A stretch of DNA of 64,000 bases from Streptomyces venezuelae (GCF_008642375.1 NZ_CP029194.1:4882501-4946500); one strand, 5' to 3'; numbered from the stretch's first letter, positions 43,907-52,853 are shown. Notes: generated by a model from the sequence alone, not told the origin. Numbers and translations are program-made.

Positions 43907-45670
43907 ATGAGCAAGACCGATACGACGGAGAACGAGCGCACCGGCGACGAAGCGGCCGGCGCCCAGCTCTCCACCGCCCCCGTCGAGGACCGCGGCGACA
44001 CCGTCATCGGCGGACCCGTCCTCGGGGTCGTCGGCTGGATCCGCTGGCTGTGGCGCCAGCTGACCTCCATGCGGGTCGCGCTGATCCTCCTCTTCCTGCT
44101 CTCCCTGGGCGCCGTCCCCGGCTCCCTCATCCCGCAGACCAACGTGGACGAGCTGAAGGTGCAGACCTTCAAGGAGGCCCACGGGACCCTCACGCCGATC
44201 TACGAGAAGCTCCAGCTCTTCGACGTCTACAGCTCGGTGTGGTTCTCCGCGATCTACATCCTGCTGTTCGTCTCCCTCATCGGCTGCATCGTGCCGCGCA
44301 CCTGGCAGTTCGTCGGCCAGCTCCGCAGCCGACCGCCGGGCGCCCCCCGGCGCCTCGACCGGCTCCCCGCGTACGCCACCTGGCGCACCGAGGCCGAGCC
44401 CGAGCACGTCCGGCGGGCCGCGCTCGCCGTCCTCAAGGGCCGCCGCTTCCGCGCCCACACGGCGGGGGACGCGGTCGCCGCCGAGAAGGGCTACCTCCGC
44501 GAGGCCGGGAACCTGGCCTTCCACGTCGCCCTGATCGTCATGCTCGTCGCCTTCGCCTGGGGCCAGCTCTTCAAGTCCGAGGGCGGCAAGCTGATCGTCG
44601 AGGGCGACGGCTTCTCCAACACGCTCACCCAGTACGACGACTTCAAGTCCGGCTCGCAGTTCGGCATCGACGAGCTGGAGCCGTTCGACTTCACCCTCGA
44701 CTCCTTCGAGGGCACGTACGAGACGAAGGGCCCGCAGCGCGGCACCCCCCGCACCTTCGAGGCGGCCGTCAGGTACTCCGAGGGCGGCGACGGCGCGGAG
44801 AAGAAGGCCGTCATCCGGGTCAACGAGCCGCTCAAGGTCGGCGACTCCAAGGTCTATCTGATCGCCCACGGCTACGCGCCCGTCGTCACCGTCAAGGACG
44901 GCCGCGGCAAGGTCGTCTTCCACGGCGCCGTGCCGCTCCTGCCGATCGACAACAACATCACCTCCACCGGCGCGATCAAGGTGATGGACGGCTACCGCGA
45001 CAAGAACGGCAAGAAGGACCAGCTGGGCTTCCAGGCCTTCTTCGTGCCGACCTTCGCCGGTGCCGGCCAGGGCACGATGTTCTCCCAGTTCCCGGCGCTC
45101 GTCTCGCCGGCCATGGCGCTCACCGCCTACCACGGCAGCCTGGGCGTGGACTCCGGTCTGCCGCAGAACGTGTACCAGCTCGACAAGTCCGACATGAAGC
45201 AGTTCATGGACGAGTCCGGCAACAAGCTCGCCCAGCGGCTCGTGCCCGGCGCGACCATGACCCTGCCCGACGGCGCCGGCTCGATCACCTTCGAGAAGGA
45301 GATCAAGGAGTGGGCGAGCTTCCAGATCTCGCAGCAGCCCGGCAACGGCCTCGCCCTCGCCGGCGCGGTCGCCGCCATCGCCGGTCTGACCGGCTCGCTC
45401 TTCATCCAGCGGCGCCGGGTCTGGGTCCGGGCCGTGCGCGGCGAGGACGGTGTGACCGTCGTCGAGATGGCGGGCCTGGGCCGGAGCGAGTCCGCCAAGC
45501 TCCCCGAGGAGCTGGGTGACCTCGCGGTCGCGCTCACGGCGGACGCGCCGCCGGCACCGCAAGCCGGTCCGGAAGCCGTGCCCGAAGCCGAAGCCGATCC
45601 GGAGGACGTACCGGAACCCGCGGAAGAACCCGCAGAAGACCCTGCCCCTTCTGGAGAGGCCGACAAGTGA
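43907..45670 (+). CDS. resB: Cytochrome c biogenesis protein ResB
   Basis: A 587-residue System II haem-handling protein. About 40 residues in are cytosolic; helices follow near 50-75, 110-130 and 195-215 (NLAFHVALIVMLVAFAWGQL), then a large outer domain of about 320 residues and a final helix (ALAGAVAAIAGLTGSLFIQR). ATG 43907 is the natural start. The Pro/Glu-rich tail (EAVPEAEADPEDVPEPAEEP) is unusual in length. It works with CcsB in exporting haem and attaching it to cytochrome c. The stop overlaps ccsB (GTGA). Confidence 0.92.
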   Translation: MSKTDTTENERTGDEAAGAQLSTAPVEDRGDTVIGGPVLGVVGWIRWLWRQLTSMRVALILLFLLSLGAVPGSLIPQTNVDELKVQTFKEAHGTLTPIYEKLQLFDVYSSVWFSAIYILLFVSLIGCIVPRTWQFVGQLRSRPPGAPRRLDRLPAYATWRTEAEPEHVRRAALAVLKGRRFRAHTAGDAVAAEKGYLREAGNLAFHVALIVMLVAFAWGQLFKSEGGKLIVEGDGFSNTLTQYDDFKSGSQFGIDELEPFDFTLDSFEGTYETKGPQRGTPRTFEAAVRYSEGGDGAEKKAVIRVNEPLKVGDSKVYLIAHGYAPVVTVKDGRGKVVFHGAVPLLPIDNNITSTGAIKVMDGYRDKNGKKDQLGFQAFFVPTFAGAGQGTMFSQFPALVSPAMALTAYHGSLGVDSGLPQNVYQLDKSDMKQFMDESGNKLAQRLVPGATMTLPDGAGSITFEKEIKEWASFQISQQPGNGLALAGAVAAIAGLTGSLFIQRRRVWVRAVRGEDGVTVVEMAGLGRSESAKLPEELGDLAVALTADAPPAPQAGPEAVPEAEADPEDVPEPAEEPAEDPAPSGEADK

Positions 45671-46746
45671 TCCTCGCCGCCACGACCAACGAGAGCCTGG
45701 CGCAGACGAGCGACCTGCTCATCTACTCCTCGATGGCCGTCTACACCCTGGCCTTCTTCGCCCACATCGCCGAGTGGGTGTTCGGCAGCCGCAGCAAGGT
45801 CGGCCGCACCGCCGCCGCCCTCACGCAGCGCCCCGCTGCCCCCGCCGTGACCGTCCAGGTCAAGCAGGCCGGCGGCACCGCCGTACTCGACAAGCCGCAG
45901 GTCGTCACCCGCTCCGCGGCCGGCGCCCGGGACGTGCCGGACGGCCCCGGCGCGGCCGGCGGCACGGTCAAGGGCGACCTGTACGGCCGGATCGCCGTCT
46001 CGCTGACCGTCCTCGCCTTCCTGGTCGAGGCCTCTGGCGTGGTCACCCGCGCGCTCTCCGTGCAGCGTGCCCCGTGGGGCAACATGTACGAGTTCTCCAC
46101 CACCTTCTCCACGGTGGCTGTCGGCGCGTACCTCGGCTTCCTCCTCGCCAAGAAGAACGTCCGCTGGATCGGTCTGCCCCTGGTGACCACCGTCCTGCTC
46201 GACCTGGGCCTGGCCACCACCTGGCTGAAGACCCCCAGCGACCAGCTGGTCCCGGCGCTCGACTCGTACTGGCTGTGGATCCACGTCTCCACCGCGATCT
46301 TCTGCGGCGCGGTCTTCTACCTCGGCGCGGTCGGCACCCTGCTCTACCTCTTCCGCGACTCGTACGAGAACAAGCTCGCGACAGGCGGGAACCCCGGCTC
46401 CTTCGCCCGCTCGGTCATGGAGCGGCTGCCCTCGGCGGCCTCGCTCGACAAGTTCTCGTACCGGGTCAACGCCGCCGTCTTCCCGCTGTGGACGTTCACG
46501 ATCATCGCGGGCGCGATCTGGGCCGGCGACGCCTGGGGCCGCTACTGGGGCTGGGACGCCAAGGAGGTCTGGTCCTTCATCACGTGGGTCGCTTACGCCG
46601 CGTACCTGCACGCGCGCGCGACGGCCGGCTGGAAGGGGCGGAAGGCCGCGTACATCGCGCTCATCGCCTTCGGCTGCTTCCTCTTCAACTACTACGGCGT
46701 CAACATCTTCGTCACCAGCAAGCACTCCTACGCGGGCGTGGAGTAG
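45667..46746 (+). CDS. ccsB: Cytochrome c biogenesis protein CcsB/CcsA (haem attachment)
   Basis: A 359-residue membrane protein. The tryptophan-rich haem-handling motif WGRYWGWDAKEVWSFITW is near residue 292, with the histidines HVSTAIFCG and HARATAGW in neighbouring helices. It forms the cytochrome c synthase with ResB. Between the first and second helices lies a roughly 65-residue hydrophilic loop (SRSKVGRTAAAL...). GTG 45667 overlaps the resB stop. Confidence 0.94.
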   Translation: MILAATTNESLAQTSDLLIYSSMAVYTLAFFAHIAEWVFGSRSKVGRTAAALTQRPAAPAVTVQVKQAGGTAVLDKPQVVTRSAAGARDVPDGPGAAGGTVKGDLYGRIAVSLTVLAFLVEASGVVTRALSVQRAPWGNMYEFSTTFSTVAVGAYLGFLLAKKNVRWIGLPLVTTVLLDLGLATTWLKTPSDQLVPALDSYWLWIHVSTAIFCGAVFYLGAVGTLLYLFRDSYENKLATGGNPGSFARSVMERLPSAASLDKFSYRVNAAVFPLWTFTIIAGAIWAGDAWGRYWGWDAKEVWSFITWVAYAAYLHARATAGWKGRKAAYIALIAFGCFLFNYYGVNIFVTSKHSYAGVE

Positions 46747-46792
46747 GGGGCGCGGAGTAGCGGGTGGGGGACCCCGGGGCCACGCTTGAGGT

Positions 46793-47323
46793 ATGAGCGA
46801 GATACCCCGGGGCAGGTGCGAGACCCACGACGGCGACACGCATCTGCTGCGGTACGTCATGGAGCTCCCGCATCCGCCCGCGGAGGTCTGGCAGGCCGTC
46901 GCCACCGCCGAGGGCCTGCCGGGCTGGCTGTGCGCGGCGGACCCGCTGGAGTCCCGGCTCGGCGGCCGGGTCACGCTCCGCTGGCTGAACAGCGATACGG
47001 AGGTCTCGGGGTGGGTGACCGCCTGGGACCCCGAGTACGTCGCCGAGTACACGGTCGATCCGCCGCACGGCCGGATCCGGTTCCATCTGGAGCCGGGGTC
47101 CGGCGTCGGCGGGTCGACCGTGCTGCGTTTCACCAACGAGTTCCGGGGGACGCGGGAGTACCGCCTGGACTGTCTGGCGGGGTGGCACGACCACTTCGAG
47201 CGGCTGGCGGCGGCACTGGACGGCCGCCGGACGGACTGGGCGGCGTGGTCGCCCGAGCGGTGGCGGCACCTGCGTGAGCTGTACGAGCGCGACGAGGCGC
47301 CCTGGCCCAAGTGGGTGCCCTGA
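46793..47323 (+). CDS. SRPBCC/AHSA1-like domain protein
   Basis: A 176-residue protein of the START/AHSA1 helix-grip fold: RYVMELPHPPAEVWQAVATA, then GRVTLRWLNSDTEVSGWVTA and RLDCLAGWHDHFERLAAAL, the usual C-terminal helix. The fold binds hydrophobic ligands or acts as a co-chaperone. It lies 46 nt after ccsB and may be read with it. Confidence 0.87.
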   Translation: MSEIPRGRCETHDGDTHLLRYVMELPHPPAEVWQAVATAEGLPGWLCAADPLESRLGGRVTLRWLNSDTEVSGWVTAWDPEYVAEYTVDPPHGRIRFHLEPGSGVGGSTVLRFTNEFRGTREYRLDCLAGWHDHFERLAAALDGRRTDWAAWSPERWRHLRELYERDEAPWPKWVP

Positions 47324-47348
47324 CGGGCACCCCCTAGCCACGCTTGGG
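47306..47348. terminator. Bidirectional terminator over the two stop codons
   Basis: An inner perfect 8-bp stem (gggtgccc, tgac, gggcaccc, 47313-47332) and an outer 6-bp stem (cccaag / cttggg) with a bulge. It covers the ends of both convergent genes. Confidence 0.75.
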
Positions 47349-48881
47349 CGGCAGGCAGGAGGCGTTCGGGGGGTTCTTCTCCGGCCAGGCGATCTGGACG
47401 AATCGTTGTGAGCCGTCCGGGGCCAGTTCCACGATCGGGACCGCCTTGTTGTACGGGTTGCCGTGGTTGTCGAGGCAGATCCAGCCGCTCGCCCCGTTCA
47501 CCCGCAGCGAGCCCTTCACCTGCGGCCACTGGGTGACCACGTCCGCGAGCTCCGGGTACCGGGCGTCGCGCGGGGTGGCCTGGCGGATCGCGTGGACCGC
47601 CGTCGCCATCGCGTCGTACGCGACGATGGCCTGCCCGTCCGTGAGCGCCACCGGCTTCTTCGAGGCGCGGGCGATGTCCGTCTCGAAGGTCGAGTACGCC
47701 GCCACCGAACCTCCCGTCACCGGGACGGGCCGCCCCGGGGCCTCCTTCCAGGCGTCGGGGTGGGCGAGCGAGGCGTATCGGACGGTCAGCTTCGTCCGGA
47801 GCGCGTCCCGGTCGAGCTTCTTGTCGGCGCCCAGGTACGAGCCCTCGTCGCCGGTCAGGATCGTGAAGGCACGGTCGGTGCAGCCGCGTGAGCCCAGCGC
47901 GTTGATGAACTGGCGGAGCTGGGTGTGGCGGCCCGCGAAGAAGACCGTCTCGGCGCGGGTGTCGCAGATCAGGTGGGTGATCTGGCGGAAGGTGTTGGCG
48001 GTGGTGCCCTCGTCGGTCGGGTCGGGCGGCGAGGTGAAGAGCTGCGGTTCGTAGGGCGCGCCCTTGAGGGAGGCGGCGAAGGCGGACTTGAGGGTGTCCG
48101 TGTAGTGGTCGCCGCTGCGGGTGTCCTGGACGAGGAGCGCCTTGGCGGCGTCGACGCGGCCGAAGTGGGCGAGGGCCTTGGCCTCGTCGCCGTTGGTGGG
48201 GGAGACGCGGGCGAGGCCGGGGTAGCGGTTGTTCCCCGCGCCCGGGCCGTTGGCGATGTCGTCGGCGGTGATCGTGGTGCCGACGACGGCGATCCCGGCT
48301 CCGGTGAGCGCGGTCACCGCCTCCCGCATCTCGGTCGAGGAGGTGGCGACGCCGGAGACGACCCGCAGCCGGTCCGGGGCGCCGGTCATGGACGTGAGCT
48401 GCCGGGTGGTGGCCTGCCAGTAGGCGTTGCCCCGGCCGGTGTTGGCGAGGACGAGCCGGATCTTCGGGGTCTGGCTGTTGGACTCGTGGTTGGCGCGGTA
48501 CTGGTAGGCGTAGGCGCCGAGCACCTCGTGGAGGACCTTGGTCCGCATGCCTCCGTCGGGGGAGGTCAGGGGCAGGAGCACGGCGACGGTCGCGTACTCG
48601 CCGGGCTTGAGGGTGGCGTTCTCGCGGCCGATGGCGCCGGCGGCCTCGGCGAGTTCGGCGATGCCGAAGTCGTAGCCGTCGCCGTTGACGCCGACGCACT
48701 CGGAGCTGGTCTCGGTGCGTTCGACGCCGGCCGCGCAGGAACGGTCCTCCGGGGTGGTGATCCGGGCGAGCCCGTATCCGCCGAGACCGATGACGACGGC
48801 GGCCGTGGCGAGTGCGGCGACGAGTTTCTGGCGGGGTGTGCGGACGCGGCGGCGCAGCCGGTCGGTCAGACGGTCGGGCAT
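47334..48881 (-). CDS. Membrane-anchored periplasmic-binding (type I) receptor-like protein
   Basis: A 515-residue protein with a basic cytosolic start, one transmembrane helix (AALATAAVVIGLGGYGLARI) and a large outer domain of the amino-acid binding (LivJ/AMPA receptor) type: VAVLLPLTSPDGGMRTKVLH, RVVSGVATSSTEMREAVTAL and KALLVQDTRSGDHYTDTLKS. No ABC permease or ATPase genes are near. The gene follows the NTPase gene by 4 nt, so they are co-transcribed. The design suggests a surface receptor more than a transport component. Confidence 0.82.
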   Translation of the reverse strand: MPDRLTDRLRRRVRTPRQKLVAALATAAVVIGLGGYGLARITTPEDRSCAAGVERTETSSECVGVNGDGYDFGIAELAEAAGAIGRENATLKPGEYATVAVLLPLTSPDGGMRTKVLHEVLGAYAYQYRANHESNSQTPKIRLVLANTGRGNAYWQATTRQLTSMTGAPDRLRVVSGVATSSTEMREAVTALTGAGIAVVGTTITADDIANGPGAGNNRYPGLARVSPTNGDEAKALAHFGRVDAAKALLVQDTRSGDHYTDTLKSAFAASLKGAPYEPQLFTSPPDPTDEGTTANTFRQITHLICDTRAETVFFAGRHTQLRQFINALGSRGCTDRAFTILTGDEGSYLGADKKLDRDALRTKLTVRYASLAHPDAWKEAPGRPVPVTGGSVAAYSTFETDIARASKKPVALTDGQAIVAYDAMATAVHAIRQATPRDARYPELADVVTQWPQVKGSLRVNGASGWICLDNHGNPYNKAVPIVELAPDGSQRFVQIAWPEKNPPNASCLPPKRG

Positions 48882-48885
48882 GGCG

Positions 48886-50946
48886 TCAGACTCCGTCCTC
48901 GCGGCCCGGCGGCAGCGAGAGCTCCCGCCAGGCGCGGATGTCGCGCGGCCAGTGGGTGGCCGCGTCCCAGAGCGAACCGCTGCCCGTCAGATGGCGGCCG
49001 GAGAGCCTGCGCAGCTCGTGCGCGAGCCGGTCGGCCACCTCGTCGTCGGGCAGTGCGAGCGGATCGGTGAGCAGCCATACGGCGTGCAGCAACCGCCGTA
49101 CGGACAGGTGGAGTTCGGTGCTATCGGTGTCGAGCCCGGCGGGCAGGTCGCCGGACGGGGCCTGCCCCAGGGCGACGGCCCGGCGCGGGTCGGGCCCCGG
49201 CCGGTTCCGCTCGCGGGGGTACGGGGCGGCGGCGACGAACCGGAGCCGCCCGAGCCAGCCGAGGACGTCCTGTTCGGGGAAGGTCACCCGCAGGTGGGTG
49301 ACGGCCTCCTCGGTGCGGCCGAGCGCGAGGTCGTGGTGGAGCCGGTACGGGCCGGGCTCGGGGCCGTAGTGCCGGTGCAGGGTCTCGTGGACGGCGCGCC
49401 AGGCCGCGTACCGCGGGTCGTCGGCGTCCTCGAAGCGCAGCCGGTGCAGGAGCAGGGCGCGCAGGAGGGGGTCGGCGACGAAGTGGCGTGGGCCTTCCGG
49501 CCAGTCCTCGGAGCGGAGCCGGTCGCGGACGCGCAGCGCCACGTCCCCGTCCAGGGACTCGCCCTGGAGCCGGGCATGGGCGAGCATCCGCGCGGACTCC
49601 TCGTCGTGGGTGGCGGCCAGCACCGCGTACGGTCCGGGGCGGCGCACCGGGAGCAGCTCGGCGAGGAGCGTGGGGGCGACGGGCACCGGCGGGGTGTCCT
49701 CGCGCAGCTCCACCGTCAGGTCGAGGAGCCCGCCCGGGGTGAGGCCGGCCCGCAGCTCCGCGGGGGCCTCGCCGGCGGCCCGGCCGAGGAGCGCCACGCC
49801 GAGCGGCCGGCCGCCGGTCAGGCGGTGGACGGCGCGCGACAGTTCGGCGGGCGTGCGGCCGGCCGGGTCGTGGCGGTCGAAGGCGGCGCGGGTCTGGGCG
49901 GGGGAGAGCGGGGTGAGCTCGACGGCGAGGATGCCGGAGCCGACGCTCGTCCCGCGCGGGCAGGGCGCGCGGTGCGCGGTCTCCGGCAGCCGGGTCCGGG
50001 TGGCGTGCCGCAGCCCCTCGTGCTCGCGGACCCGGGAGGCGGCGAGGACGACGACGCGGTCGCGGCGGCCGTCGGCGCGGGCGCGCAGGATCGGTTCGAC
50101 GAGCTGCCGGCCGAGCTGCTCGTGCGCGTTGTCGAGGAGGAGGACCGGTCTGCCGACGCGGGTGCCGCGGCGGAGGCCCGTATAGGCGTGCAGCAGGTCC
50201 TCGGTGAGGGCGCCGACGAGGAAGTCCTCGGCCTCGCGGCGGCGCCGGCCGCCCTGCTCGAAGTCGATCGCGAGCTGGCGCAGGCCGGCCTTGCCCCGGC
50301 CGCCGGCGTTGCGATAGCTGCCGTACCAGTTCTCGGAGGCCCGCTGGAAGCGGCCGAAGACCTCCTCGAGGACGGTCTCCACGGTCGCCTCGGCGAGCAC
50401 CCCGGCCATCGGGGCGGTGGCTTCGGCGAAGTTGGCGGCCAGCTTGGAGAGGACCTTGGCGACCCAGTTACCGGCGGCGCCCTTCGTCGCGTCGACGGTC
50501 GCGAGCAGCGGCCCGAGCCGCAGCAGGTCGTTCCTGGCCCGCTCGTCGTCCTCCTGGGACCAGCCGAGCGAGGCGACGGCGACCAGCCCGAGCGAGAGCC
50601 GCGGGAACTGCACGGGCTTCGCGGCCAGCACCTTCGGCGACAGCTGTACGGCGAGCTCGGTGAGCGCCCCGGTGACCTCGCTCCAGCCGGGGCCGTGGTC
50701 GGCGGGCGGCTCGATCTGCGCGCAGTCGAGCAGGGCGAGCGGGGTGTACCCCTTGTAGCGGTTGCGGACCTCCTTGAGCAGGGCGGTCTTCCCCATGCCG
50801 CGCCCGCCCGTGAACACCGTGACCGGCGGATCGTCGCCGTGCTCGTACGCGACCCGCGCGGCACCGTGCCGGGTGAGCCCGCTGAGCCGTGCGACGAGAC
50901 CGCTGTCGTGCAGGACCGCCTCGCGGCCGTAGAGCTCCCTGTCCAC
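48886..50946 (-). CDS. P-loop NTPase (STAND/AAA-like), partner of the anchored receptor
   Basis: A 686-residue protein. Walker A is FTGGRGMGKTALLKEV (G47-T54). VLLLDNAHEQLG near residue 290 is Walker B-like, and VVVLAASRVREHEG resembles a sensor 1 region. The C-terminal half is Arg/Leu-rich and helical, like a winged helix followed by a regulatory region. There is no transmembrane helix, so it is cytosolic. GTG 50946 is the only sensible start. It leads a two-gene unit with the receptor-like gene. The function is unknown; the fold suggests signal-dependent nucleotide hydrolysis. Confidence 0.8.
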   Translation of the reverse strand: MDRELYGREAVLHDSGLVARLSGLTRHGAARVAYEHGDDPPVTVFTGGRGMGKTALLKEVRNRYKGYTPLALLDCAQIEPPADHGPGWSEVTGALTELAVQLSPKVLAAKPVQFPRLSLGLVAVASLGWSQEDDERARNDLLRLGPLLATVDATKGAAGNWVAKVLSKLAANFAEATAPMAGVLAEATVETVLEEVFGRFQRASENWYGSYRNAGGRGKAGLRQLAIDFEQGGRRRREAEDFLVGALTEDLLHAYTGLRRGTRVGRPVLLLDNAHEQLGRQLVEPILRARADGRRDRVVVLAASRVREHEGLRHATRTRLPETAHRAPCPRGTSVGSGILAVELTPLSPAQTRAAFDRHDPAGRTPAELSRAVHRLTGGRPLGVALLGRAAGEAPAELRAGLTPGGLLDLTVELREDTPPVPVAPTLLAELLPVRRPGPYAVLAATHDEESARMLAHARLQGESLDGDVALRVRDRLRSEDWPEGPRHFVADPLLRALLLHRLRFEDADDPRYAAWRAVHETLHRHYGPEPGPYRLHHDLALGRTEEAVTHLRVTFPEQDVLGWLGRLRFVAAAPYPRERNRPGPDPRRAVALGQAPSGDLPAGLDTDSTELHLSVRRLLHAVWLLTDPLALPDDEVADRLAHELRRLSGRHLTGSGSLWDAATHWPRDIRAWRELSLPPGREDGV

Positions 50947-51127
50947 TCGCCACCCCCCTGCTTCCCCCTGCTACCCCACGAGATGTGCCCCGTCACATCG
51001 TCAAGTTCAGGATATCGACAGGGTGTTGGGAACACGTCACCCTTTGCGAGGTTGCTGTGCGGGCCGCGCCGGTGTCCTTGAGGAGGTTGTGCCCGGTGGA
51101 GTGCGGGTCCTCACCGGGGTGGGCGCG

Positions 51128-51595
51128 TCAGGCGAGGCCGTCCCAGCCCCAGCGCGGGGTGGGGCCGGGGTCGCCGAGGTCCGTACCCGGGGCCGAGGCG
51201 GAGACGTCCTTGGCGATCCGCGTGCCCCAGTCGAAGTACTCCACCACCCGGCGGCGCAGCAGGGCGTCGTCCGGCAGCTCCTTCTCCACGGCCGCCGTCA
51301 TCAACTCCATCCAGCGCAGCCGGTGTTCCTCGGTGATGCCGAGCCCGAGATGGGCGCGGAGCAGGGCCTGATGCCCGCCGTGCTCGGCCGTGAAGCCGGC
51401 CGGCCCCGAGAAGACCTCCGCCAGCCACACGGCCACGTGCTCCACGTGGGTGGCCGTGAAGTCGGCGAAGACGGGCGCGAGGAGGGGGTCGGCGAGGACG
51501 CCCTCGTAGAAGGTTGCGGAGAGCCGGCGCAGTGCGTCGGCACCGCCGACGGCCTCGTACAGGGTGGTGGGGTGCTGTGCGGGATCGGTGCTCAT
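51128..51595 (-). CDS. Group II truncated haemoglobin
   Basis: A 155-residue 2/2 globin. LYEAVGGADALRRLSATFYE opens the fold. HVEHVAVWLAEVFSGP and EHGGHQALLRAHLGLGI carry the proximal histidine and the E/F region. RLRWMELMTAAVEKEL has the group II tryptophan G8. Such globins bind O2 or NO and may detoxify NO or peroxide. It stands alone on the minus strand, 180 nt past the NTPase start. Confidence 0.92.
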   Translation of the reverse strand: MSTDPAQHPTTLYEAVGGADALRRLSATFYEGVLADPLLAPVFADFTATHVEHVAVWLAEVFSGPAGFTAEHGGHQALLRAHLGLGITEEHRLRWMELMTAAVEKELPDDALLRRRVVEYFDWGTRIAKDVSASAPGTDLGDPGPTPRWGWDGLA

Positions 51596-51599
51596 GCGG

Positions 51600-51833
51600 A
51601 CGACCTCCGGAATCCGAGACGCGGGACCTCAGCTTTCACCCAACTCGCCCTGAATCCAAGGATGTTCGCTCTCGGCGGGGCGGGTGTCCATCCGCCCGGG
51701 GCGCCCTGACTGCCCCTCCGGACCGCCGGAGGGACGCGGTCCGCGATCGGCGGAAGCGCGGTTCGCGCGGCGGGCCGGCACCGAAGTGCGGCAAGGGCGA
51801 CCAAGAGCAGCGGCACGCGGTCGAGGGCGGGAT
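51600..51833. other. Region without supported gene
   Basis: About 230 nt between the globin start and a small gene. Reading frames on both strands have low-quality composition (Arg/Pro/Ala runs) and no ribosome-binding sites. It probably holds the globin promoter. Confidence 0.5.
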
Positions 51834-51959
51834 CTAGCGTCCGCTCCTTCGCGCGTCGCGTCGGAACTGCTCGATCCCCGCGCGCAGGTTGATGTAGTCG
51901 AGTGCGAGTCCCACGCCGCGAGCGGCCCACTTCAATGCCGTCATCAGGATCTCGTCCAC
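51834..51959 (-). CDS. Possible 41-residue small protein
   Basis: A short frame from GTG 51959 to TAG 51834 has AAGGA about 5 nt upstream. The product (DEILMTALKWAARGVGLALD, then YINLRAGIEQFRRDARRSGR) is amphipathic and basic at its end, with balanced amino-acid use. It could be a real small gene or a remnant of a longer one. It lies between the globin gene and the GntR-deaminase fusion gene, on the same strand as both. Confidence 0.35.
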   Translation of the reverse strand: MDEILMTALKWAARGVGLALDYINLRAGIEQFRRDARRSGR

Positions 51960-52065
51960 CGAATCCTTCTTTCCCCGGCCTGCGTTTCCCCTTCAGACTC
52001 CGCTACGGCCCGGAAGGTTGAGCGGTGGTCGCACGGCAAGGTGGCCGAGGCTTTCGTGAGAGGCC

Positions 52066-52776
52066 CTAAGTCTCTTCCCCGATGTCCTCGTGCCAGAGGG
52101 CGGGGTGCGCGGTGATGAAGTCCCGCATGAGGGCCGTGCACTCGGGATCGTCGAGCACGATCACCTCGACGCCGTGCTGGGCGAGCCAGTCGTGCCCGCC
52201 GTGGAAGGTCTCGGCCTCGCCGACGACGACCCGCGAGATCCCGAACTGCCGGACGAGACCGGAACAGTACCAGCACGGCGACAGCGTGGTGACCATCGTC
52301 GTCCCCCGGTACGAGCGCTGCCGCCCGGCGGCCCGGAAGGCGGCGGTCTCGGCGTGCAGGGAGGGGTCCCCGTCCTGCACCCGCCGATTGTGCCCGCGCC
52401 CGAGGAGCACCCCGTCGGCCCCGTAGAGCGCGGCCCCGATGGGGATGCCCCCTTCGGCGAGCCCGGCACGGGCTTCGTCGAGGGCGGTGCCGAGCCAGCG
52501 CTGCGCCTGTTCGCGTTCCACGGTCGCCGGGGCGCTCACTCCGGCGGCGGGTGCGACGAAGGAGCCCTTGCCGGGCACGGTATAGATCAGTTCGTGCCTG
52601 CGGAGTTCTTGCATGGCCCGGCGGGCGGTCAGCACTGCGATGCCGTACTCCTCGGCGAGGCGGGCCGGCGTGGGGACCATGCGGTCGGGGGCGTACTCCC
52701 CAGTGGCGATCCGCGCCGCGATCACGTCGGCCAGCTGCACGTACAGCGGACGTCCCGACTTCGGGTCAAGGCTCAT
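52066..52776 (-). CDS. GntR-type regulator fused to a cytosine-deaminase-like domain
   Basis: A 236-residue fusion. Residues 1-75 are a GntR winged helix (PLYVQLADVIAARIATGEYA, PTPARLAEEYGIAVLTARRA, ending PGKGSFVAP). Residues 88-236 are a zinc deaminase close to yeast cytosine deaminase Fcy1: GIPIGAALYGADGVLLGRGH, SLHAETAAF (H141, E143), LSPCWYC (C168, C171) and the Fcy1-like end WHEDIGE. All zinc and catalytic residues are present, so it may be an active enzyme or a ligand sensor. Free-standing deaminases normally lack HTH domains. A strong palindrome lies upstream, toward a divergent two-gene operon. Confidence 0.9.
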   Translation of the reverse strand: MSLDPKSGRPLYVQLADVIAARIATGEYAPDRMVPTPARLAEEYGIAVLTARRAMQELRRHELIYTVPGKGSFVAPAAGVSAPATVEREQAQRWLGTALDEARAGLAEGGIPIGAALYGADGVLLGRGHNRRVQDGDPSLHAETAAFRAAGRQRSYRGTTMVTTLSPCWYCSGLVRQFGISRVVVGEAETFHGGHDWLAQHGVEVIVLDDPECTALMRDFITAHPALWHEDIGEET

Positions 52777-52785
52777 AGGTCAACG

Positions 52786-52853
52786 CTAGATAGTCACACA
52801 GTGACACGTTCGGATGGATCTAGCTACACAGTAATGCGGCACTGTGTAGCTAG
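52786..52853. promoter_or_regulatory. Palindromic operator between the GntR fusion and the divergent operon
   Basis: A perfect 13-bp inverted repeat (CTAGCTACACAGT at 52820-52832, ACTGTGTAGCTAG at 52841-52853, 8-nt centre). A related half-site, CTAGATAGTCACACAGT, is at 52786-52802, nearer the fusion gene. Placement between divergent starts at 52776 and 52938 suits a GntR operator controlling both sides. Confidence 0.72.

Noticed and set aside
45127..48699. A 1190-codon minus-strand frame
   Set aside because: It crosses resB, ccsB, the SRPBCC gene and most of the receptor gene, and its product is Arg/Gly/Pro-rich. It is a high-GC antisense shadow.
51592..51930. A 112-codon minus-strand frame upstream of the globin
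   Set aside because: Arg/Pro/Ala-rich product, no ribosome-binding site, and overlap with the better small frame at 51834-51959.
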